DNA of 64,000 nucleotides from Maribacter algarum (ex Zhang et al. 2020) (GTDB taxonomy: Bacteria; Bacteroidota; Bacteroidia; Flavobacteriales; Flavobacteriaceae): assembly GCF_005885635.1 (NCBI RefSeq), contig NZ_VATY01000005.1, forward strand, positions 310,001 through 374,000, in the 5' to 3' direction. This document shows positions 28,071-37,466 of this stretch, in pieces. Position numbers and translations under genes: made by a program. The notes below the pieces were generated by a model, which was not told where the DNA came from, ran no database searches, and saw only the letters and a list, made by a program, of their open reading frames with translations. Numbering within the stretch: position 1 is the stretch's first letter; each line of letters starts with the position of its first letter.

Positions 28071-29966
28071 TTATATTTTGTTCTCGTTGATAAATTCGAT
28101 GCGTCTTCGTACTAAATCCCCTTCTTTTTCAAGCCATTCCGGCGGAAATATCGATTTAGGGATATTGATTTCAAAACCAGGCCGAACCGTTTTGATCAAT
28201 ACTATACTGTTCAAAATTAGATTGGTCTCCGTTTCGGATTTGGCATTTTTAATAATTTCCAGAAACAGGTCATTTGGAACGTTCTGCACATGTAGTATTA
28301 AAAATTCGGCAGCCCTTATTCGAACCAAGTTGTTCTTATCGTATTTGGAAAGTTGCACGACTAACTTGAAAAACGGATAGGATTCCTTTCCAAAAGAACT
28401 GCACACGATCAAACCCCAATATCTTTTCCAAGGGTCGTCAGAATTCAAAGCCTTTTTGATATCCGCTTTAACCTCATCGAAGGGTTTTAGACTCAAATCC
28501 GCAATGTCAATTAATTCAGCAATCTCGATTTTGTTTTCTTGACCAAATGCAACGGGATTGGAAAGTCCCGCTTCAATGAAATAAGGCTCCGGATAAAAGC
28601 TTAGATCAGGCATTGACTTTACTTGATGCCGCAAATTTGAACGCAGTTCCAACAAAGTTGATTGATGAGAAGGTTCGGCCGCCAAATTATGAACCTCGTG
28701 TGGATCATTTTCAATATCGTATAACGTTTCGGGAGATCGCGCCTTGAAAAACTGTTCTTGCGCTTCATTTAACTTTCCATCATCAAAGAGTTGCTGCCAC
28801 TCTTTGTACGCCAACATTTTATACCGATAAAAATTAAAAAGACCATCAGCATTAAACGGCTGATAATTTCTAATGTACTTGTATTTTCCTTTACGGATGG
28901 AACGCACCAAATCATATTTTTCATCAAAGCGGTCTGCATAGCCGAATGTTGTATTTCTCTCAGCAAGGTTTTCATTGCTTAAAGTTTCCCCAAGAAAGGC
29001 CTTGCCATCAATTTGTTCTGGAACCTCGACTCCTGCAAGATTCAAGACCGTTGGGGCCAAATCAATAAATTGAACAAAAGCATCGGTTCTAGTTCCCATT
29101 TTTAACGGGGATAAATGTTTCCATTTTTCCGGGACATAAACTACCATAGGAACATTCAGACCACTCTCATAAATGTATCCTTTGCTTCTGGGTAAGACAC
29201 CGCCATGATCGCCGTAATAGAACACAATGGTGTTTTCCATAAGTCCATCTTCTTCCAATTGATTGATAAATTCCCCGATTTCAGCATCCACTTTTTGATG
29301 TAAATCGCGATAGTGGGCATTTGTATATCGGAAAGTTGGTGTGTCAGGATGATAGGGAAAAACAGGTACATTATCAGTTGCGGTCTTTGTACTAAGACTA
29401 TCCATTTGAGCTTTAGTAAAGTGTAATTGCCCTTCATGGGTACTGTGGAAATTCTGCACATGGAAAAACGGTTGGTTTTGTTCTCTATTTCTATAAGACG
29501 CCTTTTTTGAGGAATCGTCCCAGACACTGTCGGATTTTACAAAATTGTAATCTTCCTTTGCATTGTTCGAGGTATAGTAACCTGCCTTTCGAAGATATTC
29601 CGGAAACATTTTCAGTCCATCCGGCAGTGGAGCGAATTCCATTCTGCGATGGTATTGTGAACCTACTCTCGGAGCATAACATCCAGAAATGATTGTGCTT
29701 CGCGCCACCGAACATACCGGCGCATTTGAAAATGCATTGTTAAAAACGATTCCCTTTTCGGCCAAGGATTCGATATTTGGCATAGGTGCCCCACCTTCTT
29801 CATATAATTTCAGAAAGTGCTTTGAATTATCCTCGCTAACCAGCCATACGATATTCGGCGTTTTTTGTTCTTGTATCGTATCTTCAGTTTCTTCTTTGCA
29901 GGCAACGAAAGCGATTAATGAAAAAAGCAAAACATAGGTAAAGAATGGTATTTTAAGATTTTTCAT
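28071..29966 (-). CDS. S1-family sulfatase with atypical CSVAR motif and C-terminal helical extension
   Basis: A protein of 631 residues with a lipoprotein signal ending FVAC. The sulfatase core is present: IVWLVSEDNSKHF (Glu-Asp where most relatives have Asp-Asp), NAPVCSVARSTIISG at about residue 81, and YYGDHGGVLPRSKG near 256. The maturation motif is CSVAR, with Val at the position that is Pro or Ala in standard CxPxR/CxAxR sites. After residue about 480 an extra region of roughly 150 residues with HEAT-like helices follows (DPWKRYWGLIVCSSFGKE, RIRAAEFLILHVQ). It is likely active on an algal sulfate ester, but the atypical motif makes this less certain. Part of the kinase/aldolase operon. 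Confidence 0.88.
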   Translation of the reverse strand: MKNLKIPFFTYVLLFSLIAFVACKEETEDTIQEQKTPNIVWLVSEDNSKHFLKLYEEGGAPMPNIESLAEKGIVFNNAFSNAPVCSVARSTIISGCYAPRVGSQYHRRMEFAPLPDGLKMFPEYLRKAGYYTSNNAKEDYNFVKSDSVWDDSSKKASYRNREQNQPFFHVQNFHSTHEGQLHFTKAQMDSLSTKTATDNVPVFPYHPDTPTFRYTNAHYRDLHQKVDAEIGEFINQLEEDGLMENTIVFYYGDHGGVLPRSKGYIYESGLNVPMVVYVPEKWKHLSPLKMGTRTDAFVQFIDLAPTVLNLAGVEVPEQIDGKAFLGETLSNENLAERNTTFGYADRFDEKYDLVRSIRKGKYKYIRNYQPFNADGLFNFYRYKMLAYKEWQQLFDDGKLNEAQEQFFKARSPETLYDIENDPHEVHNLAAEPSHQSTLLELRSNLRHQVKSMPDLSFYPEPYFIEAGLSNPVAFGQENKIEIAELIDIADLSLKPFDEVKADIKKALNSDDPWKRYWGLIVCSSFGKESYPFFKLVVQLSKYDKNNLVRIRAAEFLILHVQNVPNDLFLEIIKNAKSETETNLILNSIVLIKTVRPGFEINIPKSIFPPEWLEKEGDLVRRRIEFINENKI

Positions 29967-29985
29967 ATAGTTATTGTGTCGTTTT

Positions 29986-29993
29986 CAAATTTA
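29986..29993 (-). promoter_or_regulatory. Candidate -7 promoter box upstream of the sulfatase genes
   Basis: The minus strand reads TAAATTTG, a perfect match to the Bacteroidota -7 consensus TAnnTTTG, 20 bp upstream of the sulfatase start. It lies in a 104-bp gap after the GH78-like gene. The PUL motif is absent at the 31-bp position. It may be an internal promoter. Confidence 0.4.
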
Positions 29994-30070
29994 GTTTCGC
30001 CTTTTTCAAATTACGTATTTGTGCGTTCATAATTTGTATGGAAAGGAATAAATCAACATAACTTAAGGGT

Positions 30071-32659
30071 TTAAAACCGAATCATATGTTTTCCTTTTTC
30101 AAGTGCTATGTATTGATTCATTTTGACATCTTGATTTAAATCTTGTCCATCAACTTTTATAGTACCCGCCTTGCCATTTTTGAGACTTTTCAAATCAAGT
30201 TTTACTTTCATTTCGCCAGGAACATTCAATTCAAGAATTTTTGCTCCATTCATAAGATCCCACTTAACGTATAAATTTCCCTCGGGAGAAGGTATATGAG
30301 CTTCAATGTTTTCAATTGAAGAATTCGTTCTGATAATTTCAACCTCTTTCATCCCCGGTATAATTGGTTTAACACCCAAAAGGTATTCTGCAAATATGGC
30401 AGGGGGAAAAGCACTTTCGGTTTGGGCATCGCTTCGGGTTCTACCCATTTCCAATTTCCCCGAACGACCAATACCGTCCAATCGCCATTCTTCCCAGAGT
30501 GTGCCGTTCGTGTTTGGCGCTAACATTTTATCAAATCGAGAACTGAACATTTCCAGTGATTCATCGATATAACCATATTCAGCCAAACCCTTGTGTAGAT
30601 AATATGACATTGCTGGAGTGACCATTATCAAACCGGATTCACGTCTTACATAATCATGATTGTCTTTTAAGAGTAATTGTTTGGCAATTTTATCTGCCTG
30701 TTCTTTAGTGGCAATATTCAAAGCCAAAGCGGCTGCTTGAACATGCTCGCTAAACATTTCAGATTGCTTTCCATCAATAAGCGCATCTGCAAAAAGTTGT
30801 TTTTCATCATTCCATAAATGTTGTTGTAGTGATTGGCGAAGCTGTTTTGCCTTTGCTATATACATTTTACTATCAGGCATACCCAACCAATCTAGAAGTG
30901 TTGCAAAATCTTCCAAAGCACCTAAATAGTGTCCATTCAAATTGAGGTTGGCTCCCCTTCGGTCTAGTAGTGCATGATCTAGCCAATAAGGATAAGGCGG
31001 ATTTTCTATCATGCCCAAATTATTGGTAAAACTATCCAACAGCTGCATCAATTTTTGAGCCGTAGGCAACAATTCTCGCGTTGTTTTATAATCTCCCGAA
31101 TACAACAAATAATTGTGCAAACTTCGAATCCATAAACAATTAGAATCTAAAATAACCATATAGCCATCGCTGGCTGCGGGGGCGTAGGCCGGAATGATTC
31201 CGTTGGCCTGTTGTTCTTGAGCAGTCTGGACTAAATATCTGCGTTGAAGTGCCGTGTCGCCAAAGATATAGTAGTTGCCAAGTGCTGCATAGTAACCCGT
31301 TTGCGCATATTGCCTGCGCTCTCGATAGTTATCAGTGTAGGCATCCGTGGTGCATACATCGATGGTCTTTGCTGAAGCTTCCATGTATTGATTTACCCAA
31401 GGTGCTTCTTTGGACTTTATGTACCCCTTCTTTTCAAAAGGGTATTTCATTTGACGGGTGCCGAAAGAAAAGAGTTTTACTGGGGTTTCTTCATTATGGA
31501 CTATAATTCCGAGGTATCGATAGGGTTTGAAATAGGTAGCCTCCCAAACATCTTTTTCTCCTGAAAGGATTATTTCATCTCGATATTCAGAATCCACAAT
31601 GTTAAAGGTGAATTTTTCATTGACCATAAAAGGAGCGCCAACAACTTCTATTTTCGTTCCTGATGGTCCCTGAATTTCTAACATTGGACTGCCATTTACC
31701 ACTTCCCCCAAATCAAACAAGAGAAACCATGGTTTTCCAGTTTCTGTTTTGGAAATCTCCAATGGCCCTTTTTTAGTTTCATATTTTTTAAAGCTTTTTA
31801 AAACCGACTTGTTTATTTTTTTGGATAAATCAAAAGTCTCAGGAGACTCATTATTTATTTCGATTTGACTTGCTTCAATAAGATTTTCAGCTCTTATTTG
31901 ATTCTCCAAAAGATATGGTACTTCACGAGGTACCAAAGCTGTCCAGGGTGTGGCCAATTCAAATGGAATATCATTTTTTTGAAACGAGGGCCAACCTTCT
32001 GTTCTAATCAAGGGAGTAGCATTCGACCAACTGGAATCATTGAAATCGAATTTCTCCCAACCATACAAATGTTTCCGCATATCCACATGGTCATTATCTA
32101 TCTGCTGAAAACGACTAATTAAAGGTGCTTTGTTATCCCATGAGGGTTGACGTGAGACTTTCCAATCGGAATTCGTAACAACCGATTCTGTTTTTCCGTT
32201 GGAATTCATGTCCAATTGTGCCAACAATCCGCCTCGCTGTTCAAGATTATACGAATACTTTTCATTTTGTTTATGGACTCTGACGGCCATTACGTTTTTC
32301 CCTTCTCTGAGCAGATTTGTAATATTCAAAATATCGAAGGATTGATGGTGTGGAGCACTACGAGCAGGACCTCGCCGAACATATTCCCCATTAATATAAA
32401 GTTGGTATTGTGAAGTAGCAGTGATTCTTAATGTCGCTGTTTCAGGGATTGATGAAAGGTTAAAAGTCTTTCGAGCCAATAGTACATCCGAAGTAATGGA
32501 ATCATTCAACCATACCCATTGGGCTTGCCACGGTTCGATTTCCAATTGGTCGCTTTTCTCTTGCCATAATCCCTTTACGCCATTGCCCAGGTCTTGTTCT
32601 TGCGCCATCAAAGTAGAGCAAAAACTCAACAGACCGAAAAGCAAAATAAGACTTCGCAT
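30071..32659 (-). CDS. GH78-like putative alpha-L-rhamnosidase
   Basis: A secreted protein of 862 residues (signal peptide about 1-19, ending LMAQ). The N-terminal region is a jelly-roll typical of GH78 (PWQAQWVWLND, RITATSQYQLYINGEYVRRGPARS, DILNITNLLREGKNVMAVRVH). The C-terminal half is an (alpha/alpha)6 barrel (TTDAYTDNYRERRQYAQTGYYA, TLWEEWRLDGIGRSGKLEMG) with acidic residues in the expected cleft. Rhamnose is not a component of agar or carrageenan, so the real substrate may be another alpha-linked residue, or the target glycan may carry rhamnose branches. It is coupled to the GH2 gene by a 9-bp gap. Confidence 0.75.
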   Translation of the reverse strand: MRSLILLFGLLSFCSTLMAQEQDLGNGVKGLWQEKSDQLEIEPWQAQWVWLNDSITSDVLLARKTFNLSSIPETATLRITATSQYQLYINGEYVRRGPARSAPHHQSFDILNITNLLREGKNVMAVRVHKQNEKYSYNLEQRGGLLAQLDMNSNGKTESVVTNSDWKVSRQPSWDNKAPLISRFQQIDNDHVDMRKHLYGWEKFDFNDSSWSNATPLIRTEGWPSFQKNDIPFELATPWTALVPREVPYLLENQIRAENLIEASQIEINNESPETFDLSKKINKSVLKSFKKYETKKGPLEISKTETGKPWFLLFDLGEVVNGSPMLEIQGPSGTKIEVVGAPFMVNEKFTFNIVDSEYRDEIILSGEKDVWEATYFKPYRYLGIIVHNEETPVKLFSFGTRQMKYPFEKKGYIKSKEAPWVNQYMEASAKTIDVCTTDAYTDNYRERRQYAQTGYYAALGNYYIFGDTALQRRYLVQTAQEQQANGIIPAYAPAASDGYMVILDSNCLWIRSLHNYLLYSGDYKTTRELLPTAQKLMQLLDSFTNNLGMIENPPYPYWLDHALLDRRGANLNLNGHYLGALEDFATLLDWLGMPDSKMYIAKAKQLRQSLQQHLWNDEKQLFADALIDGKQSEMFSEHVQAAALALNIATKEQADKIAKQLLLKDNHDYVRRESGLIMVTPAMSYYLHKGLAEYGYIDESLEMFSSRFDKMLAPNTNGTLWEEWRLDGIGRSGKLEMGRTRSDAQTESAFPPAIFAEYLLGVKPIIPGMKEVEIIRTNSSIENIEAHIPSPEGNLYVKWDLMNGAKILELNVPGEMKVKLDLKSLKNGKAGTIKVDGQDLNQDVKMNQYIALEKGKHMIRF

Positions 32660-32668
32660 AAATGGAAA

Positions 32669-35569
32669 CTAGTTTTTAACAAGGTAAGTAATCATATTGA
32701 ACAAAATTTTATCGGCTATAGGGTCTTTACCCAAATTCTCAACTAAGCGTAACTGCGAAATCAAGTAGCGACCTTTTCTGGAAGGAACAATTGCCATATC
32801 AGAACCCCACCATGAAGCTCCGGGTCCTGAATAGTTCATTTTATGTTCTTTGGAAAACCAGTCGAAGGCTACCGTCCCCACTAAAGTTTCAACCTTGGTA
32901 TTTTCATTACCCTTTAGGTCGCGAAGGGTCGTCATCGGCCAGACGTTTTCATAAATATTTCGCATCATTCCATTTGAAGGAAGTCCCTTAAAAATAGGGT
33001 GTTCGTGCACCATGTGCGGAATACAGGTCCATAAACCAACAGCAGAATGTGCATTTACGCTGAAAGGAAATAAGGGGTTGGAACCATCACTATCTTCCTT
33101 TGTTCCTTCAACATAAACTACCGTGCCTCCTTTTTGTACAAAGGCCTCTAAATCGGAGAAACGTTTTTTGTCAGAATTTGAAGTTGGAACTGTAGCCGTT
33201 ACAAGAACCGGAACAGAGATATCCATAGATTTTGAAAAGTTGATTGTTTTGATTCCTGATATTTTTAGAAATGATGAAAGGGTATTGGAAACATCCAATA
33301 CCGCAATCTTAGTTTTAGGAACTTGTAATGCCCTCGTACTAAACACATCAAACTCCGTGAAATTTTCGTTTAGTATTGTGCCATCTGGTGCGGTCATTTT
33401 TGCGGTAACCCTATAACTACCTTCCCAATTTGAAGTATTTATTTTTGTGTCGAATAAACTTGAAACTCCTGATTTATATTCTGCAACTTTCTCTTTTGAA
33501 TAAACCACCTCTCCTGAAGAGGAAGAGATTTTCAATTCCAGATTTCCATTTACAGAACCCAATTCGTTTATACCATTGACACTCAAAGTCAGGCCCTTTT
33601 CAGCGTACACGTTTCTTGGCTCCGCCCTTATAGAAAGTAATTGTGGTTGATTTGCAGCTTTCGTAGCCTCATAAGCATAGGACTTTGGATTACGCCATAA
33701 ATCAATAAGTCCGGCACCTAAAATCCAATCCCCGGCAGCGAGCGCATGAATGCAATATCCATCAACCTCAGGATTCGAACGAACAGCTTCTATCATCCGT
33801 TTGTTGGCAGCTCCGTGAATGCTTTGCTGATCCAAATAAAATTGTTGCATGTTCGGATAGAGTTTCTTGAAACCACTTTCTATTAATAGTGCTTCTTGCT
33901 CTTCCGCTAGTCTTTTGTGATATCGATACGCCGGAGTTAAGGAATTACCATCTTTTTCGAATTTAGGATTGTTGACCGTCAAATCCGGAAGACTTCCATA
34001 GCCCAATTCCGAAACAAAAGACATGAGCCCTGGAACTACATTTCTTCCCGGGGTCTTTCCTTTATACCCTTTCGCCTTCTTTTCTTCTTCGGTCAGACCA
34101 ATGGATAGATAGCCATCATATTTATCCTTGTCAATAAAAGGCCCAGGATAATTATGAATATCGTTGAACTGTGTTGGTTCATATTCATTGGGTAAATACA
34201 TATTCGCTCCAAATGCCCATCCACCGGATTCATCTAAAATCAATCGTGTCGGGTCCAAAGTTCTGGTAACCATGGCCATAGGACGCATTAATTGTTTAAG
34301 CACCGGGCGATGCAGTTCGTTGAATAATTCCCATTGAACAATACTCGCTCTATTTCTATCACGCAGAATGGTTTGCGTCACTTCATTTTCAACCCTTTTT
34401 GATAAGTAAGGAGTTGATAAGGGCAATTGCATGCATTCCAATGCGGGACTACCAACAACCAAAACCCCCATCTCATCGGCCAAATCTAGCCACATTGGCG
34501 TTGGTGGATGGCGCCAAGGACGTATCATATTAAAACCGGCCTCTTTGGCCAAACGAATCTCGGTTCTTGCCATTTCCTCGGAATCCGGGTAGGCAATTCC
34601 GTTGGGATACAGACCTTCAAAAAAAGTTGCCTTGATATAAATCCGTTTACCATTGAGGTAAAAATCTTTGTTTTTTAAGGTGAGTTCTCGCATGCCGAAT
34701 CGCTCACTCCAAGCATCGGAAACCTTTCCATTGACTATGACTCTTACTTCAGCTTTGTATAGATGCGGATTCGCTGGAGACCAATATTCAGCATCAGGAA
34801 TTTTCAAGACAAAGTCTTTTTTGTTTTTTCCAGGATGGAGCTCCCATTTTTCTGAGGTATTTACAACTGTATCAGCCGAATCAGTTGCTGAGGTAATCCT
34901 AATTTCTAGTTCGGCGGACACTCCCTTGATAGCTGTATGGTCAAGCTCAACATGAAATATCGCTGTGTTTTCTCCGATTCTTGGCTCGATAAACACATCA
35001 TCCACATAAACCGCATCGGTGGCCATAAGCTGTACTTCTTGCCAAATACCTCCCGAAATTCCTCCCCGCCATTGCGGAGTTTCCAATGGTTTAACGCCAT
35101 CTACTTCTTTGTCAGACAACAAAATAGGCCCAACTACGCGGACGTTAAGTACATTCTTTTCGCCGAACTTCAATAACTCATCAACTCGAAATTCAAAAGG
35201 TGCGAATCCGCCTTCATGAAAACCGACTACCTCATCGTTCAACCAAAATTCAGACAAGTAGTTGACCGCTCCGAAGTGCATGCGAATTACTTTGTCTTTC
35301 CAGTCGGCCGGTACTTGAAATTCATGTCGATAAAACCCAACGCCCTCGTAATCTTGTTTTATCAATTCCCAACTACTTGGGACCTGTATTTTTTGTTTGT
35401 CTGGATGTTTTTGAAATATGGAATCCTTATGCCAGGCGGCGGACCTACCCTCATTAGTTTCATCAAAAATGATTTCCCATTGTCCATTCAGGGAAATTTC
35501 AGTTTGGGCAAAACAAAATGCTTGCACACCTAATACAATCAAAAGGACGCAAGCATTTAAATTTCTCAT
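32669..35569 (-). CDS. GH2 glycoside hydrolase, probable exo-beta-galactosidase
   Basis: A secreted protein of 966 residues (signal peptide about 1-22). The GH2 architecture is clear: sugar-binding domain (about 25-190: SLNGQWEIIF, VPSSWELI, HEGGFAPFEFRVDELL), immunoglobulin-like domain, and TIM barrel with the acid/base in VQWELFNELHRP (Glu about 418) and the nucleophile in MSFVSELGYGS (Glu about 521). A further C-terminal region of about 250 residues includes a ThuA/amidotransferase-like segment (FVQKGGTVVYVEGTKEDSD). In this PUL it most likely removes beta-linked galactose from the non-reducing end of desulfated oligosaccharides. It lies 9 bp downstream of the kinase gene. Confidence 0.88.
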   Translation of the reverse strand: MRNLNACVLLIVLGVQAFCFAQTEISLNGQWEIIFDETNEGRSAAWHKDSIFQKHPDKQKIQVPSSWELIKQDYEGVGFYRHEFQVPADWKDKVIRMHFGAVNYLSEFWLNDEVVGFHEGGFAPFEFRVDELLKFGEKNVLNVRVVGPILLSDKEVDGVKPLETPQWRGGISGGIWQEVQLMATDAVYVDDVFIEPRIGENTAIFHVELDHTAIKGVSAELEIRITSATDSADTVVNTSEKWELHPGKNKKDFVLKIPDAEYWSPANPHLYKAEVRVIVNGKVSDAWSERFGMRELTLKNKDFYLNGKRIYIKATFFEGLYPNGIAYPDSEEMARTEIRLAKEAGFNMIRPWRHPPTPMWLDLADEMGVLVVGSPALECMQLPLSTPYLSKRVENEVTQTILRDRNRASIVQWELFNELHRPVLKQLMRPMAMVTRTLDPTRLILDESGGWAFGANMYLPNEYEPTQFNDIHNYPGPFIDKDKYDGYLSIGLTEEEKKAKGYKGKTPGRNVVPGLMSFVSELGYGSLPDLTVNNPKFEKDGNSLTPAYRYHKRLAEEQEALLIESGFKKLYPNMQQFYLDQQSIHGAANKRMIEAVRSNPEVDGYCIHALAAGDWILGAGLIDLWRNPKSYAYEATKAANQPQLLSIRAEPRNVYAEKGLTLSVNGINELGSVNGNLELKISSSSGEVVYSKEKVAEYKSGVSSLFDTKINTSNWEGSYRVTAKMTAPDGTILNENFTEFDVFSTRALQVPKTKIAVLDVSNTLSSFLKISGIKTINFSKSMDISVPVLVTATVPTSNSDKKRFSDLEAFVQKGGTVVYVEGTKEDSDGSNPLFPFSVNAHSAVGLWTCIPHMVHEHPIFKGLPSNGMMRNIYENVWPMTTLRDLKGNENTKVETLVGTVAFDWFSKEHKMNYSGPGASWWGSDMAIVPSRKGRYLISQLRLVENLGKDPIADKILFNMITYLVKN

Positions 35570-35578
35570 AATAAGTGT

Positions 35579-36670
35579 TTATCTCACTACACGCCCTGAA
35601 GCATTACCGCCCATTAATCGTTCTACTTCCGCACGTGTGGAATAATTGAAATCTCCTTTAATAGAATGTTTTAAGCAAGATGCTGCCACTGCATAGTTCA
35701 CGGCTGTTTGCGTATCACTACTCAATTCAGGAGTGGTCAGGGCAAAAATTAATCCTCCTGCGAATGAATCACCACCACCAACACGATCAACTATGTTCTT
35801 TATTTGATATGGCTTGTAATTTCCATCTTCGTCTAAAGGTGCGAAAGACGGTGAATCCGTGGCTGCATCGAAAAGCATTGCTCCCCAATTGTTATGACTT
35901 GCAGAAAGACTTTCACGTAACGTAATGGCTACTTTACTCACATTCGGAAATTGCTCAATTACTTGGCGTGCAACATCTGGGTATCTTGAGGTATCCAAGG
36001 TTCCTGAATGTACATCAGTGTCGCCTGCTTGAATTCCCAAAACATCATGACAGTCTTCTTCATTACCAACTACTACATCTATGAAAGGTAAAATTTCGCG
36101 CATAGTCTTTTGGGCCAAATCTTTGGCGGAGTAATTTGAATCCCACTTCCAGAGTTTACCCCTGAAATTCAAATCAATGGAAACCGAGGCTCCTGCCTCT
36201 TTTGCTTTTTGTGCAGCAACCAAAGTAGCTTCCGCTGCAGTTTTTGATAAGGCAGGTGTAATTCCGCTTAGGTGCAACCATTGTGCATCCTTGAAAATAT
36301 TGTCCCAGTCATAGGCGCTTGCGGGCGTAATTGACACTGCTGAATCTACACGGTCATAAATTACATTGCTCGGTCGTTGGTTTGCTCCTGTTTCCAAGAA
36401 ATAGAGTCCCAACCGACCTTCGTCGGTACGTAAAATATAATTGGTGTCAATACCAACCGAACGGACTGAGTCCATGGTAGCTTCGGCCAGCGCATGTTTA
36501 GGTAATGCCGTAACATACCGCGCTTTTCCACCAAAATTACAGATTGAAGCTGCCACACTTGCTTCTGCCCCAGCGTAGGACACTTCTATGTTTCGGGTTT
36601 GCCGTAATCGCAAATTTGCCGGTGCAGCCATTCGGCCCATTATTTCTCCAAAGGTTACTACTTTCTTCAT
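35579..36670 (-). CDS. 2-keto-3-deoxy-gluconate/galactonate kinase (PfkB family)
   Basis: A cytoplasmic kinase of 363 residues that phosphorylates the 6-OH of KDG or KDGal. PfkB-family features are VTFGEIMGRMAAPA at the N-terminus, SYAGAEASVAASICNFGGKARYVTALPKHALA, SIDLNFRGKLWKW, VVVGNEEDC, and the catalytic motif RVGGGDSFAGGLIFAL near residue 305. It is 18 bp downstream of the aldolase gene. In the known 3,6-anhydro-D-galactose route the same step is KDGal kinase; the L-branch encoded at 8.9-13.4 kb ends in KDG and has no kinase of its own, so this enzyme may serve both branches. Confidence 0.92.
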   Translation of the reverse strand: MKKVVTFGEIMGRMAAPANLRLRQTRNIEVSYAGAEASVAASICNFGGKARYVTALPKHALAEATMDSVRSVGIDTNYILRTDEGRLGLYFLETGANQRPSNVIYDRVDSAVSITPASAYDWDNIFKDAQWLHLSGITPALSKTAAEATLVAAQKAKEAGASVSIDLNFRGKLWKWDSNYSAKDLAQKTMREILPFIDVVVGNEEDCHDVLGIQAGDTDVHSGTLDTSRYPDVARQVIEQFPNVSKVAITLRESLSASHNNWGAMLFDAATDSPSFAPLDEDGNYKPYQIKNIVDRVGGGDSFAGGLIFALTTPELSSDTQTAVNYAVAASCLKHSIKGDFNYSTRAEVERLMGGNASGRVVR

Positions 36671-36688
36671 GTTATCTAAATAGTTGGT

Positions 36689-37360
36689 CTACGACCTGAT
36701 TTTTGTTATTAAGTTTCTAATTTCTCTTGCATTTTCAGTAATTACATCCCAATTCTCTGATTGAATCAATGGGCGTTTTGCCACCCAGGTACCACCAATA
36801 GCAGTAATTAAATCAGATTGTAAATAACTAGGCGCATTTTCTATATTGCACCCTCCCAAAGGGATAAATTTCAATCCTAAATAATTGTACGGAGCTGACA
36901 TACTTTCTAAATGTTTCATACCTCCTGAGGTAGCTGCTGGGAAAAATTTCAGAATTCGACAGCCTTCTTGAACCGCTATTTCAATATCCGAGGGCGTCAT
37001 AATACCCGGAGCAAATGAAAGTCCTTGTTTATGGGCCTCTGCAATTATATTCGGATTACAACCTGGAGACACTGCAAAGTCAGCTCCCACGTCAATAACC
37101 GCCTTTACTTGGTCTACGGTCAAAACGGTACCAAAACCTAAGGTTATTTCTGGAACTTCTTTTTTGATTGCCTTCGCAGCATCTAAAGCTGCAGGCGTGC
37201 GGAGCGTCAGTTCAATGGTGTCTACACCGCCTTCGAGAAGTGCGTTTGCCAATGGAACAGCATGCTTGACCTCATCAACAATAAGGACCGCAATGATTCC
37301 GGCATCATCTATCTTTTGAATTAATTCTAGGGACATTGCCCTTTGCGCTAATGGTTGCAT
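36689..37360 (-). CDS. 2-keto-3-deoxy-6-phosphogluconate/galactonate aldolase
   Basis: A class I aldolase of 223 residues that splits KDPG or KDPGal into pyruvate and glyceraldehyde-3-phosphate. It has the family's conserved Glu in VDTIELTLR (about 50), SPGCNP near 99, and the Schiff-base Lys in CRILKFFPA (Lys138), plus FIPLGGCN near the phosphate site. It is the first gene of the operon containing the kinase, GH2, GH78-like protein, sulfatases and GntP permease. It has the cleanest copy of the PUL promoter (site P3), with a predicted leader of about 16 nt. Confidence 0.93.
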   Translation of the reverse strand: MQPLAQRAMSLELIQKIDDAGIIAVLIVDEVKHAVPLANALLEGGVDTIELTLRTPAALDAAKAIKKEVPEITLGFGTVLTVDQVKAVIDVGADFAVSPGCNPNIIAEAHKQGLSFAPGIMTPSDIEIAVQEGCRILKFFPAATSGGMKHLESMSAPYNYLGLKFIPLGGCNIENAPSYLQSDLITAIGGTWVAKRPLIQSENWDVITENAREIRNLITKIRS

Positions 37361-37383
37361 ACTAGAAATTTAGTTTTCGGAAA

Positions 37384-37431
37384 CAAATTTATTGCGAAGA
37401 TTAGGATTAAGAATGATATCATACTAGACAA
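37384..37431 (-). promoter_or_regulatory. PUL motif plus consensus -7 box (site P3, aldolase operon)
   Basis: On the minus strand TTGTCTAGT (37431-37423), then exactly 31 bp, then TAAATTTG (37391-37384), a perfect TAnnTTTG box. The aldolase start is 24 bp after the box. This is the best example of the five sites and anchors the spacing seen at the others. Confidence 0.7.
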
Positions 37432-37466
37432 AAACCGAATCTTACCCATATTTGACTTAAGAATAC

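Noticed and set aside
30961-30975. Another copy of the PUL motif (GGTCTAGTA)
   Set aside because: It has two or more mismatches, lies inside the GH78-like gene and has no -7 box at the right distance.
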